A stretch of DNA of 64,000 nt. It comes from Nitrospira sp. GTDB taxonomy: Bacteria > Nitrospirota > Nitrospiria > Nitrospirales > Nitrospiraceae. The stretch spans positions 3,424,800 to 3,488,799 of the forward strand of contig CP126122.1 of the NCBI GenBank assembly GCA_030123565.1. The letters run 5' to 3'. Each line of letters opens with the position of its first letter. The first letter of the stretch is position 1. Positions 1 to 9,284 of the stretch are shown piece by piece. The translations under genes and the position numbers were made by a program. Under the pieces are notes generated by a model, which searched no databases, had not been told where the DNA came from, and saw only the letters and a program-made list of their open reading frames with translations.

Positions 1-127
1 GCCCTCAACTGCGCGCGTCCAACGAGGGTCTTCCGAGACCGCGCGTTGTGCGAGCAAAGAGGATTACCGGAGGCCGCATCTGTGCGCCTTTCTGTCTGGT
101 CAGAGAGCACGAAACCAAGGTGGGTAT
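1..127. other. Left-edge stretch, no gene called
   Basis: This is the GC-rich sequence downstream of lipA. I see a short hairpin (GGTCT-TCCG-AGACC) near 27-40 but no convincing reading frame. It may belong to a dispersed intergenic repeat; that is only an impression. Confidence 0.3.
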
Positions 128-1045
128 TTAGCGAACCTGCTGTTCCGCGTGGTAGGAACTGCGCACCAGCGGCCCTGATTCGACATGGCGGAAGCCTAAG
201 GCGAGGCCCTCTTCTTTCAGAGCGGTGAATTCGTCGGGGTGGTAGAAGCGCGCCACAGAAAGATGTTCTTTGGTCGGTTGCAAGTATTGGCCGATGGTCA
301 TGATGTCACACTCGACCGACCGCAGATCACGCATGACCTCTCGGGCCTCATCCGTCGTTTCCCCCATGCCGACAATCAAGCCCGACTTGGTCGTCATGCC
401 CATCTGCTTGGCCCGGCCCAGCAATTCAATCGAGCGCTGATACTTCCCCTGCGGCCTGATCGATGGAAATAACCGCCTCACTGTTTCGATATTGTGATTC
501 AGGATGTCCGGTTTCTCCGCTGCGACCACTGCCAGCGCCGCTTCGTTTCCTTCAAAGTCCGGAATCAGCACTTCGATCGTGCAGGATGGAATCAATCGCC
601 TGATATGCCGGATCGTGTCGGCGAAGATCGACGCGCCGCCGTCGTCCAGTTCATCCCGATTGACCGACGTGATGACGGCATGTCGCAGGCTGAGCGCCTG
701 GATCGCTTCCGCCACCCGCAACGGCTCCTCGCGATCCACCTCCTGCGGCCGGCCGGTCGCGACAGAGCAATAATGGCAACGTCTCGTGCAAATGTCGCCG
801 AGAATCAGGAATGTGGCAGTGCGCGCGTTCCAACATTCCCACACATTCGGACAACGGGCTTCTTCGCAGATCGTATGGAGATTGAGCCGATCCATGGTGT
901 TGCGAATCTCTTGGTAATCCGGTCCGGTTTGAAGCTTCACCTTGAACCAGGGCGGCAGGCGGCGCGCGGCATGTGCCGACGGCTCACAGTTGTGAGCTGA
1001 TCCTGCATCACCCGACCGTAATTGATTTACCGGAATGAAACTCAT
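128..1045 (-). CDS. lipA: Lipoyl synthase LipA
   Basis: Radical SAM enzyme that inserts two sulfur atoms into protein-bound octanoyl groups to make lipoyl cofactor in the cytoplasm. Both LipA cysteine clusters are visible: CEEARCPNVWEC for the auxiliary 4Fe-4S cluster and CTRRCHYC for the SAM-binding cluster. The C-terminal region ends with GPLVRSSYHAE, which carries the conserved R-SS-Y end of LipA. I start at ATG 1045 (305 aa, normal family length); the longer open frame to 1192 adds unrelated sequence. It lies downstream of pdhA-B-C on the same strand and would lipoylate the E2 lipoyl domain encoded there. A decayed toxin-antitoxin pair on the opposite strand separates them. Confidence 0.95.
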   Translation of the reverse strand: MSFIPVNQLRSGDAGSAHNCEPSAHAARRLPPWFKVKLQTGPDYQEIRNTMDRLNLHTICEEARCPNVWECWNARTATFLILGDICTRRCHYCSVATGRPQEVDREEPLRVAEAIQALSLRHAVITSVNRDELDDGGASIFADTIRHIRRLIPSCTIEVLIPDFEGNEAALAVVAAEKPDILNHNIETVRRLFPSIRPQGKYQRSIELLGRAKQMGMTTKSGLIVGMGETTDEAREVMRDLRSVECDIMTIGQYLQPTKEHLSVARFYHPDEFTALKEEGLALGFRHVESGPLVRSSYHAEQQVR

Positions 1046-1212
1046 CGCAATCTCGACAGCTGGAACTCTCATTCGACTATGCCGAGGCCAATGCTCGGCA
1101 TCCCGATTCGACGCCGCTCTTTCAGGCTTTGCCTCGCAGACCTGAGCCAGGTTACGAACCGTTGCAGACTCAGTCGCTTGATCTTTCTTCATTCCGCGGC
1201 TAGGCTTTCCCC

Positions 1213-1447
1213 ATGGCCTACCAAGATCGTATCATCATTGATCCGGCCAAGCGAGGCGGGAAACCTTGCATCCGGGGACTACGGATCACCGTCTACGACG
1301 TCTTAGAATACCTCGCCTCCGGCATGACAGAGGGAGAGATCCTCAAGGACTTTCCCGATCTCACGTCTCACGCGAAAGGACATCCGCGCCCGCCTCGAAT
1401 TCGCTGCTGATCGTGAGCGGAAACTGGTCTCGCTCCCACCCCAGTGA
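1213..1447 (+). pseudogene. DUF433 antitoxin, frameshifted by a 7-bp tandem duplication
   Basis: The intact N-terminus (MAYQDRIIIDPAKRGGKPCI...) matches the DUF433 family, which pairs with DUF5615 PIN-like toxins. After PDLT the frame is lost and stops early at 1408-1410. The seven bases TCTCACG occur twice in tandem at 1359-1365 and 1366-1372. Removing one copy restores DLTRKDIRARLEF and a frame ending QPP-like with a TGA at 1445-1447. That gives 75 aa, the normal family size. The restored stop overlaps the GTG of the next gene by four bases, as in a coupled TA operon. Decay through the duplication is inference from the sequence. Confidence 0.8.
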
Positions 1448-1775
1448 AACGGCTCTTCGACCAGAACCTTTCGCACCGGCTCGTTCAGACCCTGCGTGAG
1501 GAGTATCCTCAGTCACAACACTGCGAGAGGTCGGCCTGAGTGAGGCCAGTGACGATGCCGTCTGGCAGTACGCCGCCCAGCATGGTTGTACCCTCATCAC
1601 AAAAGATGCGGACTTTCACCAACGCAGTTTCCTATTCGGCCACCCACCGAAAGTGGTGTGGATTCGGCGTGGCAATTGTTCGACCTCGTCCATCGAACAC
1701 CTCTTGCGAATCCATCACGCTCATCTCATCGAATTCGCCCACAATCCGGAAGGTGCATTTCTCGCTCTTCAATGA
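1444..1775 (+). pseudogene. DUF5615 PIN-like toxin, frameshifted
   Basis: The start VKRLFDQNLSHRLV has the N-terminal Asp and Asn-Leu-Ser typical of DUF5615 (Mut7-C-like) toxins. The rest (REVGLSEASDDAVW, LITKDADFHQRS, VVWIRRGNCS) lies in another frame from about 1524. The span is 332 bases, which is one base short of a whole number of codons, so a single base is missing near 1519-1524. As read, translation stops at about 1540. With the antitoxin also broken, the whole module looks dead. A sequencing error cannot be excluded for this indel. Confidence 0.8.
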
Positions 1776-1837
1776 ACCTTCGAATATGGCTCGATCACTG
1801 ACGACTTCGTTTTTCGCAGATGACGGCCGCGGCAAAG

Positions 1838-3040
1838 TTACCGTGATGTCGCGGATCCGTTCAGTTCCTGCGGATGTTCCAGGACCCGCTTGAACTCCTT
1901 CAGAAACTGCGCGCCCTGCAGCCCATCGACGGCACGATGGTCGCAGGACAACGTCACCTTCATCCTCCGCCCTACCGTCACGTTCCCCTTCGTCACCACC
2001 GGCACGTCTCGAACGGCTCCGACTGCGATCGAGGCGGCCTGTGGAGGCATCAACACGGCGATGAAGTTGTCCACGTCGAACATGCCCAGATTGGAAATGG
2101 AGAACGTGGCACCGCTGTATTCATGCGGCTGCAACCGCTTCTGCCTGGCCCGTTCTATAAGCGTCCTGGATTCAGATGAAATCTCGGCCAGCGTCTTCAC
2201 GCCGCAATCACGAATGACGGGGGTGATCAACCCGTCCTCCATCCCGACGGCCACACCGATATCGATGCTGTCATACCGTCTGATCGCGTCGCCCGCAAAG
2301 GAGACGTTGATCTCCGGATGCCGCAGGAGCGCCAGCGCCGAGGCCTTGATGAGCAGGTCGGTGATGGAGGGATGGGTCTGGCGCTGTTCCTTGAATTGAT
2401 CGCGGAATCGCTCCGCCTGCTCCATATCGATCTCGATGGTCAGGTAGAAGTGCGGAACCGGCGCCTTACTTTGGACCGTCGCCCTGGCGATGGCCTTCCG
2501 CATCTGGCTCAAGGGCTGATCGGTTCCGGCAGGAAGATCCTGCGTGGCGGGAGCCGACACATTCATGACATCTTCTTCGACGATCCGCCCACCGGGACCG
2601 CTGCCGGTTAAAGTAGCAAGGTCGACCCCCCGTTCGGCCGCCAAGGCCTTGGCCCGAGGGGAGGCAAGGGGCCTTGCTCCTGCTGCGCGGGAGGATGAAG
2701 CAGGGGCTGTCTCCGTCGTCTGCTTCGCAACAGGCTTCGTTGCCGCCCCGATCGACGGCGCGGCCGTGACGCCGTCGGTCAAGGCCGGCGTGATGTCTTC
2801 GTCGGCGCCGGCGATCACGGCGATCAACGTGCCGGATTGCACGGTGTCGCCGTCCCGCACCAGAATCTTGCGTAGGATGCCCGGCGCGAAGGCTTCCAGA
2901 TCCATGACAGCCTTATCGGTTTCGATCTCGGCGATGACTTCGCCGGCCTGCACCGGATCACCCTCGTGTTTCTTCCAGGCCAGCAGGACCCCCTCTTCCA
3001 TCGTATCCGTCAATTTTGGCATGACGACGCGACTAGCCAT
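1838..3040 (-). CDS. pdhC: Pyruvate dehydrogenase E2 (dihydrolipoamide acetyltransferase)
   Basis: Core acetyltransferase of the pyruvate dehydrogenase complex; moves acetyl groups from lipoate to CoA. Domain order in 400 aa: one lipoyl domain (residues 1-80, lipoylated Lys43 in ETDKAVM), an Ala/Thr/Pro-rich linker, an E3-binding domain (about 125-160, ASPRAKALAAERGVDL), and the catalytic domain ending with SCDHRAVDG (His about 368). GAGGAGG lies just before the ATG. It is the third gene of pdhA-pdhB-pdhC; no E3 gene is in the window. Could in principle serve another 2-oxo acid, but the E1 partners favour pyruvate. Confidence 0.9.
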   Translation of the reverse strand: MASRVVMPKLTDTMEEGVLLAWKKHEGDPVQAGEVIAEIETDKAVMDLEAFAPGILRKILVRDGDTVQSGTLIAVIAGADEDITPALTDGVTAAPSIGAATKPVAKQTTETAPASSSRAAGARPLASPRAKALAAERGVDLATLTGSGPGGRIVEEDVMNVSAPATQDLPAGTDQPLSQMRKAIARATVQSKAPVPHFYLTIEIDMEQAERFRDQFKEQRQTHPSITDLLIKASALALLRHPEINVSFAGDAIRRYDSIDIGVAVGMEDGLITPVIRDCGVKTLAEISSESRTLIERARQKRLQPHEYSGATFSISNLGMFDVDNFIAVLMPPQAASIAVGAVRDVPVVTKGNVTVGRRMKVTLSCDHRAVDGLQGAQFLKEFKRVLEHPQELNGSATSR

Positions 3041-3103
3041 GGGTCCTCCTCACGGATGCCGATGATCTCTCACCGCCTGCGTACCACATGCTGCCTCCTC
3101 TCA

Positions 3104-4081
3104 TCACTTTACACCACAAACCGATTTGACCGCTGCGACCACGCGCGGCACATCCGGAATGGCGGCATCTTCGAGAGGGCGACTGTAGGGCATCGGCACA
3201 TCTTCGCCGGTCACGCGGACGATGGGGGCGTCCAAATAGTCGAATGCGGCATGATACAGGCTCTCGGCAATCTGGGCGCCCAACCCGCAAAATCGCCAGC
3301 CTTCCTCGACAATCACGAGCCGCCCGGTCTTCTTGACGGAGGCGACGATCGTCGGGAGGTCCAGAGGTTTGAGCGTGCGCGGATCGATGACCTCGACATC
3401 GAGCCCCTCTCGACTCAACTGCTCCGCAGCCTCCAGCGCCACCAGCAGCATCTTGGAATAGGCGACGACCGTGACGTCGTCCCCGGGCCGTTTGATATCG
3501 GCGACCCCGAGAGGAATCGTGTAGTCACCCTCCGCCACCTCACCCTTCGTGCCGTAGAGCAGTTGCGCCTCGATGAAGATGACGGGGTTCTGATCGCGGA
3601 TCGCGCTCTTGAGCAGCCCCTTCGCATCATGTGGCAAGGCCGGCGCCACGACCTTCAAGCCAGGCACGTGGCAAAACCAGGCTTCCAGACTCTGCGAATG
3701 TTGCGCGCCCAACTGGTGCGCCGCGCTGCCGGGCCCGCGAATCACGAGCGGGACCGACAGTTGCCCTCCCGACATGTAGCGGATTTTGGAGGCATTGTTG
3801 ACGATCTGATCGAGCGCCACGATGCCGAAGTTCATGGTCATCAGCTCGACGATCGGCTGCAATCCTGCCATGGCGGCGCCGATGGCCAGGCCGGTGAAGC
3901 CGGCTTCCGTGATCGGCGTATCGACCACCCGCTGCGGGCCGAATTCCTCGACGAATCCCTTGCTGACCTTGAAGGCCCCCTGGTAGTAGCCGACTTCCTC
4001 GCCGATCAGAAAGATGCGCTGGTCCCGGCGCATTTCTTCCCGCATGGCCTGGTTAAGGGCTTCTCGATAGGACAACAGCAT
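3104..4081 (-). CDS. pdhB: Pyruvate dehydrogenase E1 beta subunit
   Basis: Beta subunit of the thiamine-diphosphate E1 heterotetramer. The sequence shows transketolase features: IGEEVGYYQGAFKVSKG near the N-terminus, then DTPITEAGFTGLAIGAA, and a C-terminal transketolase domain with VIDPRTLKPLD and VIVEEG. Length 325 aa is normal. A GGAGGAG lies upstream of the ATG. It begins just after the pdhA stop and runs into pdhC, so the three are one transcription unit. Confidence 0.92.
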   Translation of the reverse strand: MLLSYREALNQAMREEMRRDQRIFLIGEEVGYYQGAFKVSKGFVEEFGPQRVVDTPITEAGFTGLAIGAAMAGLQPIVELMTMNFGIVALDQIVNNASKIRYMSGGQLSVPLVIRGPGSAAHQLGAQHSQSLEAWFCHVPGLKVVAPALPHDAKGLLKSAIRDQNPVIFIEAQLLYGTKGEVAEGDYTIPLGVADIKRPGDDVTVVAYSKMLLVALEAAEQLSREGLDVEVIDPRTLKPLDLPTIVASVKKTGRLVIVEEGWRFCGLGAQIAESLYHAAFDYLDAPIVRVTGEDVPMPYSRPLEDAAIPDVPRVVAAVKSVCGVK

Positions 4082-4089
4082 GGATCCTG

Positions 4090-5067
4090 TTACTCCTCCG
4101 CCATCACATCATGATGCAACGTCGAGATATCCGGGAAGGGACTTTCGTCGGCAAACTTGACGGCGGCCGCGACGATGTCACTCACCTCTTGCTCAAGCTG
4201 TTTGAAATCCGATTCGGCGCAGAGGTTGTTTGCCAGGATCGTCTCCTTCAACAGCAGGAGCGGATCTCGCTTGCGATGCTCTTCGACTTCATCTTTTGTC
4301 CTGTAATGGCCATGGGACGGATCGGCCATCGAGTGGCCCATGAACCGGTAGGTCATCGCTTCGATGAAGAACGGCCCCTGCCCGGCGCGGACCTGCGCGA
4401 CCACCTTCTGCATCAAAGACCGGACCGCCAGCACGTCCATGCCGTCCACGCGCTCTGCCGTGATGCCGTAGGAACGGGCTGCCTCCGCCACGTTCTCATA
4501 GAGCGCCACGGCCCGGTGCACCGGCGTGCCCATGCCGTAGCGGTTATTCTCGCAAATAAAGATGACGGGCAATTTCCACAGGGCCGCCAGGTTGAACGCT
4601 TCATGCGCTTGGCCGCTCGGCACAGCGCCTTCCCCGAAGAAACAGACGGTCACCAGGTCGAGCTGCTGATACTTGGTCGCAAAGGCCAGCCCTGCGGCCA
4701 GCGGAATGTGGCCGCCGACGATCGCGTATCCACCCATGAAGCGGTTGGCGAGATCCACCAAGTGCATCGAGCCGCCCTTGCCTTTACAGAGGCCGGTCGC
4801 CTTGCCGAACAGTTCGGCCATCACCTTGTTCGGATCAGATCCTCTGGCCAGACAATGCCCATGGTCGCGGTAGGCGCTGATCACGTAGTCGTCAGGCTGT
4901 AGGGCGGCGATGGCCCCCACGGCAATGGCTTCTTCACCGATGTAGAGATGGAGGAATCCGGCGATCTTGGCGAGGGCGTACATCTCCGCCGACTTTTCCT
5001 CGAACCGGCGGATCAGCAACATCTGGTGATACAGCGACAAGAGATCTTTTCTGTCCATGCCGGCCAT
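4090..5067 (-). CDS. pdhA: Pyruvate dehydrogenase E1 alpha subunit
   Basis: Alpha subunit of E1, which decarboxylates pyruvate and acetylates the E2 lipoate. The thiamine-diphosphate motif is seen as GEGAVPSGQ followed by ICENN, with RFEEK and YRDHGH near the front as in family members. Start is uncertain: ATG 5067 (MAGMDRK) and ATG 5058 (MDRKDLL) are both possible and neither has a strong ribosome site; the TTG at 5094 is unlikely. First gene of the pdh operon; the divergent side toward 5195 holds no gene. Confidence 0.92.
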   Translation of the reverse strand: MAGMDRKDLLSLYHQMLLIRRFEEKSAEMYALAKIAGFLHLYIGEEAIAVGAIAALQPDDYVISAYRDHGHCLARGSDPNKVMAELFGKATGLCKGKGGSMHLVDLANRFMGGYAIVGGHIPLAAGLAFATKYQQLDLVTVCFFGEGAVPSGQAHEAFNLAALWKLPVIFICENNRYGMGTPVHRAVALYENVAEAARSYGITAERVDGMDVLAVRSLMQKVVAQVRAGQGPFFIEAMTYRFMGHSMADPSHGHYRTKDEVEEHRKRDPLLLLKETILANNLCAESDFKQLEQEVSDIVAAAVKFADESPFPDISTLHHDVMAEE

Positions 5068-5195
5068 TATGCATGGGCGCACCGAGCCACTCAACCCTGA
5101 TATTCGGACAGCAAACTACGAAATGGAGGGAGGCGGAGAAACGAGGGAGGAAGCGGCTCAGGTACGAGATCGAGACCCGCACCTGAGCACAGACG

Positions 5196-5867
5196 TTATT
5201 TCACTTTGGAGAAATCGGCCTCGAACTGCATTTGCTGTCCGTCCTGCAACGTCACGATCACGGTCGTTTTGGCGTTGGGATCGAACGTATCGTATCCGAA
5301 CCGGGCCGTGAAGCGAGAGCGGTATGCAGGACCTTGACCGTCGTTCTTTCTGCCCCGATCGGCCGGGCTGATATCCACCGGCCGGATATTCTTTCCCTTT
5401 TGCTGGAAGACAATCTCCGCCTTTTCCGCAAAGTATTCGTCGTCGCCGCAGAGCTGCACTTCCACTTCCATGTTCGGCATGTCCACGACCTTCTGGATGA
5501 ATTCGTCGGGCATGCGAACCTCTTTTTTCTGTTTCTTCGATTCCGCCGCTTCCTGCCGGCCGAACGCTTCGAGCCGATAGCGCTTGGTGCGGAGGATCGC
5601 GCTCGCCCCGCACTGGTCCTTCTCCGGATCCGCCCCGACTCTGGTGGCCGTCGAGGCCTGTTGCAAGACCTTCTTGACGTCTTCCGGCGAATTGGCCTTT
5701 TCCATCGGCACCCGCCCGGCCTCCAGAGCCTTCTTGGCTTCTTCGGGAGACAACTTGACGTCGATCGCCCACGCCGCTCCACCGACTCCCCACACCATCA
5801 CGCCAGCCAGCAACCAGACAATACCGTGCGACCGCCGCCGATCCGGAATCCGACTATTAGTGCGCAT
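5196..5867 (-). CDS. Secreted protein of unknown function
   Basis: I do not recognise the family. The N-terminus has a positive region (RIPDRRRSHG), a hydrophobic stretch (IVWLLAGVMVWGVGG) and an AWA-like cleavage site, so export to the periplasm is likely. The mature part is hydrophilic and Lys/Glu-rich with two cysteines and a beta-rich C-terminus (TTVIVTLQDGQQMQFEADF). GGAGG lies six bases before the ATG. It lies between pdhA and maf with clear gaps on both sides and is probably its own unit. Confidence 0.7.
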   Translation of the reverse strand: MRTNSRIPDRRRSHGIVWLLAGVMVWGVGGAAWAIDVKLSPEEAKKALEAGRVPMEKANSPEDVKKVLQQASTATRVGADPEKDQCGASAILRTKRYRLEAFGRQEAAESKKQKKEVRMPDEFIQKVVDMPNMEVEVQLCGDDEYFAEKAEIVFQQKGKNIRPVDISPADRGRKNDGQGPAYRSRFTARFGYDTFDPNAKTTVIVTLQDGQQMQFEADFSKVK

Positions 5868-5952
5868 GACTACCTCCGTGACGCGTCACTGAACAATGGG
5901 GCGCATTGTAAAGCGATGGAGAAGATCTTTTCAATCTCGCGGGCCACATCCA

Positions 5953-6585
5953 TCAGGGACTGAATCGTTCCCAGTTCGGATAGGGCTTGAGGGCATAGAG
6001 CGCCTCTATATCGACCGGACAAGCCATGCCGAACCGATGCAGCAGGTCGGCCACCATGCTCAGGGGAAGTCCCACGGCTGCGGTGTAATCGCCCTCGATC
6101 CGATCGATGAGCGCCCCCCCGGCCCCTTGAATGGAATAGGCCCCGGCCTTGCCCAAACTTTCTTCCGTGCGCAGATAGGTCGCCAAGGCCGCTTCGTTGA
6201 ACGCCCTCATCGTGACCTGCACCGTCGCGATCCGGACATCGCAGAACCCGAGCTTGTGACTCACCAGCGCGACCGCCGTGAAAATTGTGTGGGTCCGGCC
6301 TGCCATCATCCGGAGCATGGCCTCGGCATCGACCAGGTCGAGGGGCTTTCCAAGCACCTCTGTCCTCAGGCTGATCAAGGTGTCGCTGCCCAGCACCACA
6401 GCCTCAGGAAATTGACCGGCGCAGGACCGGGCCTTGCCGGCCGCGAACTCTGCCGCCTGCCGGTCGGCTGCCAGATGCGGCACCACCTGTTCGACAAACG
6501 GCGGGGCCACGACCTCGAAGGGCAGGCCCAGGAGGGTCAACAATTCCTTCCGCCTCGGCGAGGTGGAGGCAAGGATGAGCTGCAT
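5953..6585 (-). CDS. maf: Maf family nucleotide pyrophosphatase
   Basis: House-cleaning enzyme that hydrolyses non-canonical nucleoside triphosphates to monophosphates. The signature ILASTSPRRKELLTLLG is at the N-terminus, GSDTL and GKP follow in the right order, and SIQGAGGALIDRIEGDYTAA matches the C-terminal substrate loop. Length 210 aa is normal. It starts three bases after the dus stop, so it is probably co-transcribed with the MNIO and dus genes upstream. Confidence 0.9.
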   Translation of the reverse strand: MQLILASTSPRRKELLTLLGLPFEVVAPPFVEQVVPHLAADRQAAEFAAGKARSCAGQFPEAVVLGSDTLISLRTEVLGKPLDLVDAEAMLRMMAGRTHTIFTAVALVSHKLGFCDVRIATVQVTMRAFNEAALATYLRTEESLGKAGAYSIQGAGGALIDRIEGDYTAAVGLPLSMVADLLHRFGMACPVDIEALYALKPYPNWERFSP

Positions 6586-6588
6586 AGG

Positions 6589-7773
6589 TCAGGAGACACA
6601 GGGCTGCGAGGGGTGAGTTTCGAATGGACTCATGGCGGCAAGGTCAAGATCCGCAACCATAAGATCGCGGCAAAATTCTTCGACGACACGTTCGACATCC
6701 GGCACGTTGCAGACCTGGAACATTTTTGCCCGCATCGCCGCTGCATGAGGGAATCCTTTGCAGTACCAGCCGAGATGTTTGCGAATGGATCGGAACCGTT
6801 CCAGTCCGGCAATGGCTTCATATTGTCGCGCATGGTCCAACATGACGTGCATTCGTTGAGCCACCGACACCTGAGGTTCCCATGTCGTGGCGGCTAGAGC
6901 GGACAAGTCGGCTTGTTCGTGCATCGCCCGCCGGGCCTGTTCCTTCTCCCGAAAAAACCAGGGCGCGCCCAAGGTCCCTCGTCCAACCAGCACGCCCTGC
7001 ACCTGGCTCTCCGCGATACGTTTGACCGCATCCGCCAAGGTCTGAACATCTCCGTTTCCAAGTATCAACGTCTGGGTATCGCGCGCGAGCATGGCGGCCG
7101 CGGCAATGGCCGACCAATCGGCTGCTCCCCGGTACATCTGCTGCAAAGTCCGCCCATGCAACGTAATCGCCGCAGGACCTGTTTCCAGCAAATGTTCCAC
7201 CCAGCGTTCGACGACGACACAATCGAACCCCAGCCGCGTTTTGATCGAGAGCGGAATAGACCGGCGCGGGACAACCGGCAGGCCGGTTCGATGGCGGTTC
7301 ATTGCCTGAATAAGTTGGAGACGGACCGGCTTGAATCCCAGGGTCTCGATCGATTGGCCGGCTGCCCAATCGTCCAGCCCCTGCTTGGCGGCATGCACGA
7401 TGGCATGCGCCAAATCGGGAGTCTTGATCAACGCCGCGCCTGAGCCGGAAGAAGCCACATTCTTCGAAGGGCAACCCATATTGATATCGAGCCCGTCGAA
7501 CCCAAGTTCACAGACTACCTGCGCCGCGCGATAAAACTGGTCCGGATCCTTGCCGTAGAGTTGCGCCACGATCGGCCGTTCAGCTTCGCTGTAAATCAAT
7601 GAGGATAGCAGATGTTCCGGGCCGCGACAGACATCGCCGACGTTGGTGAACTCTGTAAACGTGATGTCGGGCCGACCCTGAGCAGCCACGACGCGTCGGA
7701 AGGCCGCATCGGTCACGCCGTCCATCGGCGCCAGCGCGAGAATGGGCTGCGGAAGCCTGGACCAAAAGCTCAT
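6589..7773 (-). CDS. dus: tRNA-dihydrouridine synthase (Dus family)
   Basis: Flavoenzyme that reduces uridines in tRNA. Family motifs in order: LALAPMDGVTDAAFR (FMN site), GLDINMGCPSKNVASSGSGAAL (catalytic Cys in NMGCPS), SIKTRLGF, ITLHGRTLQQMY, GNGDVQ and GVLVGRGTLGAPW. I start at ATG 7773, which has GAGGTGAG before it. The ATG overlaps the stop of the MNIO gene (ATGA), so the two are translationally coupled. At 394 aa it is somewhat longer than DusB; which uridine it modifies cannot be told. Confidence 0.9.
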   Translation of the reverse strand: MSFWSRLPQPILALAPMDGVTDAAFRRVVAAQGRPDITFTEFTNVGDVCRGPEHLLSSLIYSEAERPIVAQLYGKDPDQFYRAAQVVCELGFDGLDINMGCPSKNVASSGSGAALIKTPDLAHAIVHAAKQGLDDWAAGQSIETLGFKPVRLQLIQAMNRHRTGLPVVPRRSIPLSIKTRLGFDCVVVERWVEHLLETGPAAITLHGRTLQQMYRGAADWSAIAAAAMLARDTQTLILGNGDVQTLADAVKRIAESQVQGVLVGRGTLGAPWFFREKEQARRAMHEQADLSALAATTWEPQVSVAQRMHVMLDHARQYEAIAGLERFRSIRKHLGWYCKGFPHAAAMRAKMFQVCNVPDVERVVEEFCRDLMVADLDLAAMSPFETHPSQPCVS

Positions 7774-9284
7774 GCGCTCACCTCGGCCGATCCGATCGGT
7801 TCGTTCGCTGCACGATAGGCTGCGCGCAATTCCCCAGCCTCGTCCTCCACAGTCGTAGCGGCGGACGGACAACCGCTCGCCGCGAACTCAACGAATCGAT
7901 CGACCTTCAGCAGGAAAAAGTCGTAGTCCTCCTGTTCCGGTCTCGGCTTCTCGAACCAGAAAGGAATGAACCGGTCTACCTTGATCTGCGCCTCCTCCAG
8001 CAGGCGACAGGTTTTGGGAAACATGTCCTTCAACTCACCACCCCAATGCAGCAGCTCATGGGGCAGGTAGGTCTCGCGGTAGCGGTTGAGGTCGTCGAGG
8101 GATCCGCCGAGCAGAGCAAGGTCTCCCGCCATCGGCATTGGGTCCGAGGAGGTCACGAAGGCCACATAGTCGTGATACTGTCGGCGTAACGTCTCCTGCT
8201 CATCCCTCGTCGGCCCATTCCTACCATCGGTGCATAACAAGACGCCCGAGCCATCCCGTTGTTGAGCACTGAGACCGGCGCTTTGATCCGACCAACGAAC
8301 CTTCGAGGCAAAGCGGTCAACAAAGCCTCGGAACTCCCTCACGATCTCCGCCACTGGCTTGGTATCGACCTCCAGCGCAACGCCCTTCAACGACGTCAAA
8401 CGGGGATGGGCCAACACCTGCGCCAACAGGTCGAACAGGACTTCCGGAATAGGAGCCCCATGGGCATCGATCCAGGCGGGCAAGGTCGCACCTTCCCCCG
8501 CACCAGTGGACCAGTTCTGGTTTGCGAATTCTGCGAGCCCTGCCACATGGATTTCGACCACGCGCTCCATTGGAAAGGCATCCAAAAACTCAGAGGCAAA
8601 GGCCTGCAACGTGTGTCGGCACCAGGCTCCCGTATAGCGATAGACGGTCCACAAGTGACCGATGTCCAACACCAAGCCGCAGGCCACCCGGTCGGTCACC
8701 GCTCGGAAAAAATCAGGAACGCCCAGAGACCCGCAGGCGAAGTAGGTCAGCGGAGGCATTTCTAACAATACCAGCGTGGTACCGTTCTCATGGCATCGCG
8801 CCTGTCGGTCCAACTGCTCCTGCAGAAAGGCCAGATTCTCTGCCGTCATCCTGGCCGACAGGTCCGTATACAACGGCGGTAGGTAGGTTCCGAACGCATA
8901 CCCCGCCATGTGTTTGGTCGCACATTCGTGATTCAGCCAGGCACTCCCCAAGGCGGCGATCTGGGCACAGGCCTCAGCCACCCCCTGCCGCCCCGAGCAG
9001 CTCTGCTGAAAATCCGGCTGCGTGACCCACAGGCCTTCGCCATGGTAGGGCAGCTTGATGCCGGGAAGCTGCTGCCGAACCCATTGCATCGCGGAGGTCG
9101 TGGCCTTGAAGATTTCCAAATAGCCGGGGCGCAGGCCCTCATCGCGAAGGGTTTGGACGAGGTGAAACAAGTTCGGTGAATACACATCCACCGAGAGCCC
9201 CAGACCATGCACGGCGATCCGATTCGCACGTTGTGAGAATTCGCTTTGCATCATGTCGCGTTTGGCATATTTTGAAACAATCAT
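7770..9284 (-). CDS. MNIO (DUF692) family protein with C-terminal extension
   Basis: MNIO enzymes are multinuclear non-heme iron oxidases; known members modify cysteines of RiPP precursors. Likely metal ligands are visible in the usual order: LPYHGEGLW, LLEMPPLTYF, GLVLDIGHLW, VVEIHVAGL, IDAHGAPIPE and LEVDTKP. These fill about residues 20-320. About 180 further residues follow with no motif I know. No precursor peptide or BufC-like partner is adjacent. The stop overlaps the dus start. Start is uncertain: ATG 9284 or the ATG pair near 9254, neither with a good ribosome site. Confidence 0.8.
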   Translation of the reverse strand: MIVSKYAKRDMMQSEFSQRANRIAVHGLGLSVDVYSPNLFHLVQTLRDEGLRPGYLEIFKATTSAMQWVRQQLPGIKLPYHGEGLWVTQPDFQQSCSGRQGVAEACAQIAALGSAWLNHECATKHMAGYAFGTYLPPLYTDLSARMTAENLAFLQEQLDRQARCHENGTTLVLLEMPPLTYFACGSLGVPDFFRAVTDRVACGLVLDIGHLWTVYRYTGAWCRHTLQAFASEFLDAFPMERVVEIHVAGLAEFANQNWSTGAGEGATLPAWIDAHGAPIPEVLFDLLAQVLAHPRLTSLKGVALEVDTKPVAEIVREFRGFVDRFASKVRWSDQSAGLSAQQRDGSGVLLCTDGRNGPTRDEQETLRRQYHDYVAFVTSSDPMPMAGDLALLGGSLDDLNRYRETYLPHELLHWGGELKDMFPKTCRLLEEAQIKVDRFIPFWFEKPRPEQEDYDFFLLKVDRFVEFAASGCPSAATTVEDEAGELRAAYRAANEPIGSAEVSA

